From Albifimbria verrucaria (Eukaryota; Ascomycota; Sordariomycetes; Hypocreales; Stachybotryaceae), in NCBI GenBank assembly GCA_020081605.1, contig JAHREC010000045.1, positions 1,860,001 through 1,924,000 on the forward strand: 64,000 bases of DNA. Reading direction: 5' to 3'. A program made the position numbers and the translations under genes. Positions 12,998 to 24,655 of this stretch are shown in pieces. Each line of letters opens with the position of its first letter. Within the stretch, counting starts at the first letter, position 1. The notes below the pieces were generated by a model. It was not told where the DNA came from. It did no database searches and saw nothing but the letters and a program-made list of their open reading frames with translations.

Positions 12998-14931
12998 ATG
13001 TCTGGCTTTGAGGTTGCTGGAGTGGTCCTTGGAGCCTTTCCTATCCTCTGTGATGCGTTCAAAGACCTCCGCGACCGTTACAAGGATGTACAGACATGGT
13101 GGCAGTTCGAGCGTGAGTTTGAGGATTTCGTCTCTGATGTTTGGAGAGAGTACATCGCTTTCTCGCAGATGATTGATATCCTCGTGGAACCTCTGGTGAA
13201 TTTGAGCGATGAAGAACGGGAAATGCTTCAGAGCAACCCGCAGTCAATGCTCTGGGCCGCTCCGCACGTACAGACCGAACTGGAGCAACGCATTCATGCC
13301 AAATATTACAAGTGGTTCAGAACCCAACTCATGGACATCAACAACAATATCAACGCTTTACATGGGCTGCTACCAATCGGAAAGGTGTGTCTTCATCATA
13401 CTGCCTGGTCACAATCGGATCTTCGATATTGACTACAGAATTCCCTCAGGCATACCACCTTGATAGTAAAAGCGTCGAAAGCGAGGTTTACCGTCTGAAA
13501 ACAGCCTTTTACCATAAGAAGGACTTGCATCTATCAAAAATAAGAGAAGGAAATAAGACTCTGTACGAGTTCCTCGACCGAGCATCCCATTTGTCCCCAA
13601 GCCCAACCAATGCCGGTGCAAACCAAGGCAACAACACTATAGTATCATCAATTCTTAAGCTACAGCAGCAGGCCCGGTGTGTATATAAGTGCCTTCAGCG
13701 TCAGTGGGTATGTAGCTGCGACCCGGTTCAACACCATCCATACGATATTACTGTGGATGGATCCGACATGGAACTGGTTTTTGATAATGACAACAAGAAA
13801 ATACAAATCAAGGCGGAGGTTGAGTCAATTGACCCTATTGGAAGATTAACCTTGATACCAGAACCCTCGAAATCCGACGACATTCTTCTGTTGACAGAAC
13901 AAATCTCCGCTAAAAGCCGCCTTAAGAGACTCAGGGACAAAGGCAACAAAGGCATATTGGGATTGGCAGTGTCATCGATGTCTCTTTTCTCATCTGCAGA
14001 TAATATTGGCAAAGGCCAATATGATGGGCTCCAAAAGCCCCAAGAAAAGCTGAAAAAGAAGTAAGTCCATGTTGACACCAACTTACTATAATATGAGCGA
14101 TTTCTAATCACTCGATAGACGAGTCTCTTTCAACATACAATCCGCTGTTACCCATAATTCTACAACACAGGCCACTCAAAATAGCCAGGCTAGGGTGACT
14201 TCCGCAACGCCTGCTAGCGTTTCAATTACGGGCACAGCGATTGGAAACATGTGCTTGGCTATAAAAGATTCTCGATTACTCCCAACCTCATGCTGTGGAT
14301 TCATGGACTTGGATCCAGAATCTAGGGTTATCTTTCGCTTTGATCATTCTATCCCAAAAATGCAACAACAGACTCTTGAAGCATATTTGGCTTCCACACC
14401 TAGGAGAGCTGCTCGACTCAAATTCGGTCTTGTTATAATTATGACTGTGCTCAAGCTTGGGCCGGATTGGGTACCCATGGCCTGGTCAAAGAACTCAGTG
14501 GGAGTTTTGGATATCCAAAAGCGGATAGCTCTGCAGTGATTTCTAAACCATATTTTTCTCACGATTCGATCCATACAACCCTCAAAGCCTTACCAATGAC
14601 GCTCACAACAAACGCACAAAAGGCCAGAGCAAGCCTCCTAACACTCGGCATCATTCTTCTTGAACTGTTGTTCCGGGAAACACTTGAACAGCAGCCATTT
14701 CATGCAGAGTTCTTTAGTGACGGGAAAGCAAACGAATTTACAGACCTTTGTGCTGCTTGGAGATGGCAGAAGAAAGTCGAGGAAGAGTTTGGCGAGAAAA
14801 TCGCCAATGCCATACGATTATGCGTGACATGTGAGTTTGATAGCCCAAACCTAGAGAGTCAGCGCTTTATCAACGCAGTTTGGTCGTCAGTTGCAAAGCC
14901 GTTAGAAGAGTTCCTACAGGCTTACAGCTAA
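12998..14931 (+). CDS. DUF7580-type fungal protein
   Basis: Three exons: 12998-13384, 13450-14060 and 14119-14931. The N-terminus (MSGFEVAGVVLGAFPIL followed by an aromatic, acidic helical region) is typical of fungal proteins that carry a C-terminal DUF7580 domain. In that C-terminal half I see LKFGLVIIMTVLKLG, a region ending SKPYFSHDS, LLTLGIILLELLF, and the tail with INAVWSSVAKPLEEFL. One frame break lies near 14515 (CC before AAAA), and the exon sum fits one lost base. The family is often found near NLR-type and incompatibility genes, but its biochemical role is unknown. It is divergent from the C2H2/PX gene, with about 160 bases between the two starts, so the two may share a promoter. 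An AATAAA 30 bases past the stop (14962-14967) could serve polyadenylation. Confidence 0.75.
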
Positions 14932-15257
14932 TAAGCTACGAGAGAAGACTCCTTAAATTACAATAAAACTATATGAAATCTCTCCTTTAGTTTCCAAGTG
15001 ATCAACAGGATCTGTCCTAGCGATCCGTTGCTACCCATGGACTAACATGTCTGTAAAATTCCCTCCCACAGAAGAAAAGCCAAGTGGAGTAAGATATCAA
15101 CATTCCATGTTCATTTATCGAACCTAGGGTAGGGATTTACGGAGATGTTATTAGTATTAAAATAACTATAAAATTGACATGTTCTTGAGCATCCAACTCA
15201 TGAAAGAAGGATAAATTGTCCGCCTTCCCGGGTGCGCTAATGTATCCTAGTCCAAGA
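14932..15257. other. Short convergent intergenic region
   Basis: AT-rich spacer between the DUF7580 gene and the 3' end of the NLR-like gene. Apart from the AATAAA at 14962-14967, nothing is recognisable. Confidence 0.5.
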
Positions 15258-18200
15258 TCAATTTGTATCTTCTCGCCATTCTTCTAAGATCGAAAGTGTT
15301 TCCAAAGTCTTCGGGTGATTTCGGCCTAACACTTCTTGCCGAAAGTTATAGCAGCTCTCCACCAAGTCTAGAGCATCATCTTTTCCCATGACTTTCCGCA
15401 AAATAGCCAGATTACACATACTAACTAGTGTTCTCGGGTGTTTCTGCCCCAGAACCCTTACACTATTTTTGAATTGCTCTTCAAGCAACTCGTGTGCCTC
15501 TTCCGGCCGACCTTGGTTCAAGTACGCTGTCGCAAGATTGTTCATACTCATCAAGGTCTCCGGATGGTGAGGGCCAAGCGTTTCCTTGCGAACTTCAAAG
15601 ACCTTTGTATGCATATCTTCTGCCTCTTCTGACAGTTTCAATTTTGTAAAAGTTCCTGCAAGACTATTCATGGTATTCAGCAAACCAGGGTGATCAGGCC
15701 TGAGCTTCAATTTTGAGCCGTCAACACTTCTTCTAACATACTTCTCGACTCTTGCCATAATTCTTGTCCAGAGAGAGCCGCTGCTAGGTTGGACATGCTG
15801 ATAAGAGTTTCGGGATGATCGACGCCAAGCTTTAGTTTTCGGCCATGAACCGTCTGCAACAATAGCTCTTCAGCTTCTTTGTATCGACCTTGGTCCAAGT
15901 ATGTTACAGAAAGGCTGTTCATAGTTAACATTGTATCAGTATGATTATCCCCAAGCTTCGACTTGCGGATTTGTAGAATTCGCAGATTTAACTGCTCAGC
16001 CTCTGCAAAACGACCCTGGTGCCGAATTGCGGACGCCAAATGGCCCATGGTGGAAAGCACTGCCAAATCGCTGGGCCCGTGTTTAGATGTTAGAGTTTCC
16101 ATTACTCCGGTACCTAGCTCCTCGGCGTCCTGCCAGCGGCCTTGCTCCTCGTATGTTTCCATTAAATTGTTCATGATAGTTAACGCAAATGAGGCATTGG
16201 CTCTACCCGTGTTCTTGCAGATTTCTATGGCACGAGTAAAAAGTAGCTCGGAATCCTTTAGTCGACCCTGGAAGCGGTATGATAAGGCAAGGTTGTTCAT
16301 CTGGATCAGTGTACCTGAGTGAGTGTCTCCTAATTTCAAGATGCAAAGGTCTAGGGCTCGTTTCGCAAAAGGCTCTACATCCCAAAATCGACCATCATCA
16401 TAGAGAAATTGTGCATAAGCATTAACCAGCGAAATCCAAATTTCGGAGTTGTCCTCGTCGGGTATTGATTGGAGCAAGTAGTACGTGTGTGGCAGATAGG
16501 ATCTCCATATGACTCTGTCATCACGATTGACACTGGCTAGCAGTTCGTACAACCTTGAGATAGCTCTGCCCGTCCAGATAGACAACAAACCCTCCTTCCG
16601 CAACCAATTTCTTGTGGCCAAATGAACCAGCCTGTGAATGGCGATGGTTGAATCTGTGGGGCGCTTTGCAATGAAAGAATAGCCAAGTAGAGTACCAATC
16701 GCATCTGTCTCTTTTTTCCTTGATAGGCCTGGGGAAGAATTGATTGCGAAATACTTTTGGCATCCACACAAGCCATAAAAGATAGATAGTCTGCCGCAAG
16801 AGGATCGCGCTGCCTGATCTGTTCAAAGGAGATAAGCCATGTTGTAGCCACAGGATTTACCAGGTCTCGATAGCGCCCCTCATCCTCAAAGTCTTCACTC
16901 AAAAGCTCAATGACATCTTCTTCTTGCTCTTTTAGAAGAAAAAGATAGTCCTTCAAGCTTAATCCATTTGTGTTGATATATATTGCAGCCTGGACAATGG
17001 CCAATGGAAGGTAGGTAAGCCAGGTCAGTAGACTAGATGCTTCATCTTGCAGGACTATATCTTGATCAACCAATGAATTTCGCAGCAGCTGAAGGCCAAC
17101 TGATTCATCCATCTCTGACATCTCAATCAAGTTACGACCAGCAAGCTGAACTGCCGCCTTTCGGCTTCGTGTGGTGAAAATAATTGACCCAGAGCTGCTC
17201 CTGGGGAGAGAGTCAATTAGGCGATCCAATCTTGGACCAGACTCCTCAACCCACAGCCCGATATCGTCGGCGTTATCAAAAACCAAGATCCACCAGCCAG
17301 CTTTTTCGCGGCTTAGATAATTTTGTACAAGTTTCTTTACATTAGATTCATCGTCATTGCATCCTAGTATGTCGAGCTGCCTCGCCACTTTCAAATATGC
17401 CTGTTCAAGAGCTTCTCTGGTAGTTGCAGGGATCCAAATGACGGAACAGTCGTCATATTCAGATCGTATCCGGTGTATCAACTCCAGCGCGAGTTGAGTT
17501 TTGCCGACGCCTCCAAGCCCTGTGATGGCGACTTTTGCTGTATGATGTCCTTTATTGATCAATCCACGAAGCCGTTCTAGTTCTGCTTCCCGGCCAGTGA
17601 ATGCAGAATTTCTCTCGAAAGGCACTATCCAAGTGGCATTTTCAACTTGAAGAAGATTAGCCTAACTTGTAGATACTCACAGTGGCTGATCTTACCTCCT
17701 CGATCTTTTAGTTGGTCATTGCGGTTTGTCGCATCAGCCACCTCTTTCTTGAGTCTTCGGATTGCATGTGCTTTCCCTCGCCGTAGATAAGTGGCATGAA
17801 GATATTAAAAATGCCTAGAAGACTGTAGGCCCAATCTTCTTCTTGTGTAGTGTGCCTTCCCTCTGCCCATCTGAAGCGCTCATCAACGCTGAAGACAGAC
17901 AGATTACCCTCACGAAGCGCACTTATTCCTATCCCTGTTATTTCGTGGATGATCCGTTCGAGTGATTTCTTGTCCCCAAGTCGCCGTCCGTCTTCTGTGA
18001 AAAATTCAACTGATGACGGCGCTAGGAGTTCTTGGAGTGTCCAGCCCCGGGTGAACCATTTGTGTGCTCGAAATTCCGGTCCCCACGCCGGCTCGCTTTG
18101 CTCGTCAGTGCCGTAGGCTGTCGATAACATATTTGACAAGTACACATAACATCTTGCAGAGTTTTGGTACCAGCGAAACATGGAGTTGATGGCCGTAGAC

Positions 18201-18460
18201 AACTCATTGTTGTTCGATTTATCAATGCAACAAGTGTCAACCCAAAAGTATTGTAAGCCATCTAGCTTCGCTTTTTCTGCACAAAATAGAATCTTTCGGT
18301 AGCCATCCTTATCCTCCCCAGTACCGCTCATAATGTCTTGGAAGGTAACCTCTTCATTATCTGGGCCCCATGTATGAGACAGTATAGCATATCGAGGTAT
18401 TTCTTGATGCAGGTCTTTTGTCAGCTTCAGCTGCTCGTCACGATACTCGAGGAGCCGCAT
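15258..18460 (-). CDS. HET / NB-ARC / TPR NLR-like protein
   Basis: Tripartite STAND receptor of the fungal NLR type. The N-terminal HET domain (about residues 1-230) has YAILSHTWG, YFWVDTCCIDK, AINSMFRWYQNSARCYVYLS and WFTRGWTLQELLAP. After an intron (17646-17695) comes an NB-ARC domain with Walker A (GLGGVGKTQLA), Walker B (WWILVFDNADD), sensor segment SIIFTTRSR and LPLAIVQAA. A winged-helix-like region and roughly eight 42-residue kinesin-light-chain-type TPRs follow, with repeats of the kind HPETL.SMNNLA...GR..EAE. Breaks near 17775 (CCC), 16731 (GGGG) and 15711 (TTTT) split it into frames. The exon sum divides by three with three lost bases. HET domains trigger incompatibility cell death, NB-ARC acts as a nucleotide switch, and TPRs probably sense a ligand. 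The specific partner is unknown. Confidence 0.88.
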
Positions 18461-19153
18461 TGTTATGTGCGGGGTAAGCCATCAGGTAGGCTCAAGCACA
18501 GGACGGTAATTGTAGTAACATCAAGCCTGAGACGGATAGTTGGGAGCGAAGTCAAGTTATGTTGGAAGAGAGAGTGTGTTTCATGCGAATATCCGGATGC
18601 TGTTATGAAGGTAATGTGACCCGTCAGCCTCTGGTTGTAAGGAGGATAGTTGGCCAGCACAGCCTCACGGTGTGGCGCATGGAAGAGGCACAGCTATGAC
18701 AAGGGTCTGATTCCAATGTGCAATTATATCGACGATGCGCTGTATACGCACACAGTCTCATCTTGTTATTTTTCCTTCAACACTTTTGTATACTTTCATG
18801 AGGTTAGAGACTATTGTGCATATCTACACTCCTTGCACGATATCCTTAACACGTCTTCTCTTACATAGTGCTGATGTAGCAGGGGTATTGAGAAATTGCG
18901 GGCAGCTATGAGAAGACCTAAGACAAAATATCTTTTAGCTATAAGAAATTGATGCATTGACGCAGGGAGTTAACATTGAAACGATTGGTAGTTTACGTTA
19001 TTGAAGAAAAACTCCTTATTTCATTACTTGGCATATCCATTTGACAGTTATTCCGTTCAATGCAGTCACATAAAATGAGATTGCGTCCAGTTCTCCCGTC
19101 TTGTCGTGAGGTTTTACGGTACGCACTTAGAACCTAACACCAAACCCACTTGC
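18461..19153. other. Intergenic region upstream of the NLR-like gene
   Basis: About 700 bases. It should hold the promoter of the HET/NB-ARC/TPR gene and the 3' end of the FAD oxidoreductase gene. Short ORFs here have no recognisable features. Confidence 0.5.
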
Positions 19154-20970
19154 CTATGGCTGGCTTCTTCCAGGCCCATTTCCTTCAGCCAAGTCTCCTG
19201 TGCTGTCACCCTTCTTCATCTCCTCCCTCCAAGTCTGTCTCTCCTGAGACGAAACGCCAGGTCCTTTATAAACGCTTCCGTAAAGGCCACTAGCCCAGCT
19301 CGCTCCGTCTTTCGCCGCTTGCGTTATTGGTGGCCTCTTTCCTTTGGTGAAGTTCCGACGGTACCATTTGCCATAGGCAATTAGATAGTATAACCGGAAA
19401 CAGAGGAAAGCGAATTTGTCATGTTCCAAATCTTCGGGGTATTCAGCGCCCAAATCCACAGCCGCAGCCAATCCAGACATAATGGCGATCTCGTGGGCAT
19501 TGACGAGTGTCCAGGCTCCTCCAAACCTGACATGGTTTTTGGCTTGCAGAAACATGATCCAAGGAACAACAAACAGATAATGTGTGTACTTGTGGCAAAG
19601 TTGGTGCCACCAATCTTTGCGAATAATCTTGTCTTCGCGGATTTCATGGTCCGTCCACAGTGGGCTATCGCGATCTTTGTTAAGAAAGATAGTTTGGAAG
19701 ACATGCTGCTCAAAAGGAACCTTCTCTGGGAATTGAGACTGGTAGTTGGTCGTGTCAAAGCACATCTCAAGCTTCTCAGTATCCTCTGGATACATCTTGA
19801 TGTAGTACATGGGGCGGAAGCTTTTGGAGCCCATTTCCAGCCGAGCCGTCTGATCAACCCCGTTGGCCTTGGACACGGCAAGGTCTTCCTGATAGAAATT
19901 CTCGTAGTGTTTCAACATATAGTCAGAGTCATTATGGGTAATGGTGATGTCGTCACTGAACTTGGCAGAGCCGAGAACCTTCTTCTCTTTCCAAGTTGCT
20001 GTCTTGCCCAAAGCCTTCTTTGCTGTATCAGCCAACGTGCAGAGAATCAATTCATCGAATGCCTCTTCGGTGGGAGGAATATCCTGATCGCCAAATACCG
20101 GGTTATGGCCATCAGGTTTTGGCCGGCGAGATCTAAGAGTCACGACAACACCGCGCTTGTTGCGCTGCACAATCTCAACCATTTCTGTAGAAAGGCGCAC
20201 GTTAACTCCGCGTGACACCAAATCCTCCTTCCATGTTGTGTAGAAGTCGGAGAATTTAGGAAAGACAACCATAGGGGCTGGTTATCCACAACAGTATTCT
20301 TGTTGGCTGGATACCACATGCCATAGGTGGGAGATGTGCAAAGCCGCTCCAGCATCATTGCTGGCACCTGTGGGGTTGCATTTCCTGTGCCGAGGAACAG
20401 TGCAGTCATGGGCAAGGCGATGGTATTAATAAATTCCTCGGAAAAGAGAAACAGCTTGAACACGAGTTTCAGGGTAGCAGTGCAAAGAAGACCTCAAACC
20501 ATCGCATAATCTTGAGCACACTGACGAATCGCCTAACTTCGCTCTGGTGACGAGCGAGAAGTTGCGTAGGAAACACATTGGTCCAAAACGTGTCGTCCTT
20601 ACCGAAGGATACATGCAGGTTTACAGGATCTGCGTGGTATCCTTGGCGATGGAACATGGCAAAGGTATGGTGAAAGATGTATGAACCGCCCTGCACTCCC
20701 TGATTGCACCATGACGCGCCATACCTGTCCTTATCCAAAGGGATAGAAAAGGCCTGACCTCCACAGTAATCAACAGCGTCGATCAAAGTGATGTTAAATT
20801 TCTCCGGGTGCTGAGACAGATGGTAGGCTGCCGACATGCTAACGAGCAAGAGTCAGTCAATTATACATCAATTCATGGGGATATTGACGAGAATACCCAG
20901 CAGCTCCAGCGCCCACAATGAGGACTCGCTTTCGCCCATCATGGGCTTGGTCGTTTTCATTCTGTGCCAT
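19154..20970 (-). CDS. FAD-dependent amine-oxidase-like oxidoreductase
   Basis: Two exons (20970-20897 and 20838-19154), giving about 586 residues once two lost bases are allowed for (GGG at 20472-20474 and GGGG at 20274-20277). The N-terminal dinucleotide-binding motif RVLIVGAGAAGMSAAYHL is interrupted by the intron, then comes ITLIDAVDYCGGQAFSI, as expected for FAD binding. The C-terminal half has NHVRFGGAWTLVNAHEIAIM, the second FAD contact typical of flavin amine oxidase-type proteins. Hydrophobic segments before it (around VPWIMFL and FFALLP) suggest membrane association. The ATG at 20970 immediately precedes the conserved region and is preferred over an upstream ATG. The substrate is unknown. 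No neighbouring gene gives a pathway. Confidence 0.78.
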
Positions 20971-21974
20971 TTGGACTGGTGACCTTCTTACTGCATGGAT
21001 GAACCAGCAACGGAAACTGAAAATGAAGTGGAAGTGCTCGTACAGAACTGGATCCAAGAATAGACAGATATTATAAGCATGCTGCTTAGATGGTTTATAT
21101 TGATGACGATTACACCCGATTTGGACTGCGTCATTGGAGCGATGCGCGCTAGTTTTCCGTAGTTCCAAATCATGAAATGCACTCCGATCGTCTGGTCGAC
21201 ACCAGCGATTGGGCGTAACCCAGACATATCAATCTCATTCGGGGTCTTTGGATCTAAGATTAATATGTGGATTCCGCATCTTGCAGCTCAGATCGGCGGT
21301 TCACGATTCGGCGCTAATCTTGTGAGTGCCACCCTTGCCAGTATTGAATGATGTATGGTTGGCGATCAGTACCTTTCAAAGTACAGCTTTGCGGATGAGT
21401 CAGAACTGGAATATTTATTCATTCAAATTGTCGTTTCTTTTCTGCCAATTCTCAATTCGTGTGGCCATTCCTGTCCATTTCTGGACCCCGTGTCCTGGAT
21501 CCTGGAACCGTAAATGACGCTATCTAAACGGGCTCCAATGGCCTGTGTGGGACATGTATCTTTATCCTCAAACATTCGTAAGGTTAGCTATGAAATCCCG
21601 AGGATGCATTAGCTGTTCATTGTGAGAAAGGTATTGGTATAATTGCCCACCATCTATGTCGCCACCGCTGCTGAAGCGGCCATGCAACAATCCTCGGACT
21701 GCACTAAGTATAACTCTTCCTATATAAGATATATCAAGAACATTGGTTATGATTGTATGCCTCTTTTCACAAAAAAAAAAAAAAAAAAAAAAAAAGAAAA
21801 CTCGCTCTTACCAATTCACTCAAAATCGCTTTCATTTGTTCACTTGAAAATTGCTACGAATTGGCCTGATACTTGGTTGAGATGATACTATGAAATTATT
21901 TATTATACATCGTCAGAATTCGTTCATGTCATTCAGGTCTTAACGTAATAACCAATAATTCTAGTCCTCTAGAT
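20971..21974. other. Intergenic region with a long A tract
   Basis: About 1 kb between the start of the FAD gene and the 3' end of the dehydrogenase gene. No gene recognised. It contains the A25 run listed separately. Confidence 0.55.
21771..21795. repeat. A25 homopolymer tract
   Basis: Twenty-five consecutive A residues followed by G and four more A. I saw no target-site duplication, so a retroposed tail is not supported. A simple mononucleotide repeat is the plain reading. Its true length is uncertain given the homopolymer problem in this sequence. Confidence 0.9.
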
Positions 21975-23217
21975 TCAAGCCAGACTAGCAGCCACATCGA
22001 CGAGAATTTTGACATGATTCTCCTTGTCGTTGATTAGAGTATGGAACCCTTCGGCTTCCACTTCATTGAGACGAATTTTCTTCGTAATCATTCCAACAGG
22101 TTGAATCTTGCCTATCGAGACTGTTAGTATGGGTCAGTCTAGGAGAAGGACAAAAAGTACCTTGCGAAATAGCCTCTATGACTGCTTCGAAATCACCTAA
22201 GCTGAATGTTGCCCTGATCAATTTTTAGTCGTCTTCACCTTTCACAGATCGTTGTATCACTTACACTCCCATGTAGTTCCTTTCCCGGAAGACAATCTCA
22301 TTCATTGGGAGTTGTGCTTTGTTCTCCCATACTGCAATGTTAACCAAGGTACCCCTGGCCTTCAGCGCCGTGAAAGCAGTGTCAAGGGCCACCTGTACGC
22401 CAGCAGCATCGAAGCCAACATCGGCACCCAAGCCACCGGTGAGTTCCTTGACCCTCTGTACGATGTCTTCTTTCGTTGGGTCGATGGTATGGTGGGCACC
22501 AAACTCCTTGGCAAATTCACGCCTCTTGCCGCTGACTTCGCTAACAATGATATTGCTACAGCCGCGGCCATGCAAAACTTGAACCACTGCCAAACCAATG
22601 GGGCCTCCACCAAGGACGAGGGCAGAGTCGCCTTCCTTGAATGGGGAAATGTCCACAGAGTGCCACCCAACAGACAGCGGTTCAACAAGTGCGCCAATCT
22701 CAAGAGGCACGTTGTCGGGCAGTTTCTTGACGGCATACTGGGGCACGACGGTTGATTCGCACAAACCGCCTCCAAAGCCACTCAAGCCGATAAAACCGTT
22801 TTTGTCGCAGCAGTTGACCAAGCCTCTCTGGCAGGACCGGCAGTCCCCGTCGAAAAGAATTGGCTGGACGCACACTCTGTCACCCTTCTGCACGTTTGTT
22901 ACACCTTCGCCAACTTCTTCCACAATGCCTGAGAACTCATGGCCCAAGGTCAATGGATATGTCTCATCAGTGATGGGATGAGGCTTGCCGGGTTTCGGAA
23001 TGAGGTTGGCGCCGCCGAGATACTCGTGAAGATCGGTGCCACAAATGCCACAGAACTTAGGAGAAATCCTGACCTTTCCTGGTGCTATCTCAGGCACAGG
23101 AATAGTGTCCAAACGGATATCTCGCTGGCCGTGGTAGCGAAGCGCTTTCATTGTTGAGGCGGGGTCTGCTTTCAACGAGAGGGTGCCTACCATCGTTTCA
23201 ACCTTTTGTTGCGTCAT
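21975..23217 (-). CDS. Zinc-dependent alcohol/polyol dehydrogenase (MDR family)
   Basis: Medium-chain dehydrogenase resembling (R,R)-butanediol and sorbitol-type enzymes, which oxidise secondary alcohols with NAD(P). Three exons: 23217-22265, 22213-22161 and 22111-21975, summing to 1143 bases (380 residues) with no frame break. The catalytic zinc site is CGICGTDLHEY plus GHEFSG. The structural zinc site is CRSCQRGLVNCC. The Rossmann motif is LVLGGGPIGLAVVQV. Normal full family length. A second methionine nine residues in could also start the protein. One of only two long genes here without an apparent frameshift, so a useful control for sequence quality. The exact substrate cannot be assigned. 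Confidence 0.92.
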
Positions 23218-24655
23218 GATGGTTAATGTGATAGGGATTGATGTGATTTACTGATTTTCGAAAAGAAAAGGATATGGCAAGAATGCAGCTTGGCTCTGGG
23301 ATATTTATGAAGAGTGACAGCAGTGGGATCAGTGGATGATACAATGTCGTTATCACTTCCCTCCTCTCCGCTCCAGCTCCTCCATCGTGACAGATGTGAC
23401 GATCACTGATTAGTCGAGACGCCACAGGCCGAACCCGCCAAACATCGGGCATAAACCCCTATCCCCGCCAATAAAGCCTTGCATGTCAGAGCGTCGCGCC
23501 GTGCGGGAAACCGGCAAGTGTGTATAAATAGCGTCATACACTGTAGCTTGCGTCTTTCAGTGCATTAAGCTTCCTTTAGTCCCGAGCCTCTCTTGTCTGC
23601 CCTGATTAAAGAGAGTAGTTGTCGATAATCTGTCCCTTTTCGGCCTGTTTGAACGAACTTACGGTTGACTGTGAAACGAACTAAGAAAGCCCTTCCTGAC
23701 TATATTATCAGTTCTTCCTCCCTCAGTACTAATTTTGCTCTGGCATGTTCGAGTAGATAATTTAACACAGTGAAGACGCAAGACGGTGGAGAAATAGGTC
23801 CCATGATGGGGATCCGGGAAGACACCGTAGTCAAGTGGACCTGGGGTTGCGCAAACGATGGTCCACTTCAGTGTCATCGAACAATCCAGATCGCAACATA
23901 GCCACGGCATCATGACTGTCCGGCCAAAGCATTACCCACGCGGTCGTTCTAGACAATAATCTGTGCATCCGTATCATCTTAGTTGTGGGGTTTGGGATAT
24001 TCGTGTCCTCTGGCCATATCCACTACCTCGTATTCATTTACAAGCGGCATAATTCTTCTTCTGTATCCTCTCCATGAAGGTTTATGGGATTTTATTTTCC
24101 CCATATTTTAGTACTCATATTGCTTATTTCTGGGAATATGGCGCCGTGGCACGTTTTGGCAGACTGAGGATGCACAACCATTGTGGATATAGTTGTGCTC
24201 AAGAAGGCATTGATCTGCATGATCATGCTACGGAGCGAGCACCCCAGCGGCTCTAGATTGTGGGTTAATGCTTGCCAAGTGGTCTGGATGCAGTACGCTA
24301 ACCATCTATCCAATTGTGCCAGGTATCAGTGGTGTATCAATAAGTGGGCTTAGAAAGATTTATATGAGTTTTGTTGCATGAAATTAGACAAGGCTCAATT
24401 GTTCAGTGTATCAATTTAGGATCTGGAAACCACACACACACTTTTACATGCCTCTGTGCATTTTGCTGTCGATGCGATCTATACTTACTCATGTCATTCT
24501 GAATAAGCCTATTTACTTGTCCCAGTCCAGGCCATACAGCTTGGCATTCGGTGTGGACAAAACTCTCAAATCACACCAGTCTTCAAGAATTAATATTAAA
24601 TTGATTCATTAGAGGCATCTTTGAAGCCGCTTGATAATAAAGAAAAGCAATGTAC
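23218..24655. other. Intergenic region, dehydrogenase promoter side
   Basis: About 1.4 kb without a recognisable gene. A CCCCGCCAAT stretch near 23465 contains a CreA-like GC core and a CCAAT box. A TATAAATA at 23522-23529 faces the + strand, where I see no gene. ORFs up to 84 codons here have no family features. Confidence 0.5.

Noticed and set aside
19421..20215. 264-codon + strand ORF
   Set aside because: Antisense to the FAD oxidoreductase, which has the dinucleotide-binding motif, a proper intron and conserved C-terminal motif.
21600..21800. Retroposed element ending in the A25 tract
   Set aside because: No target-site duplication, internal promoter boxes or coding remnant seen next to the tract.
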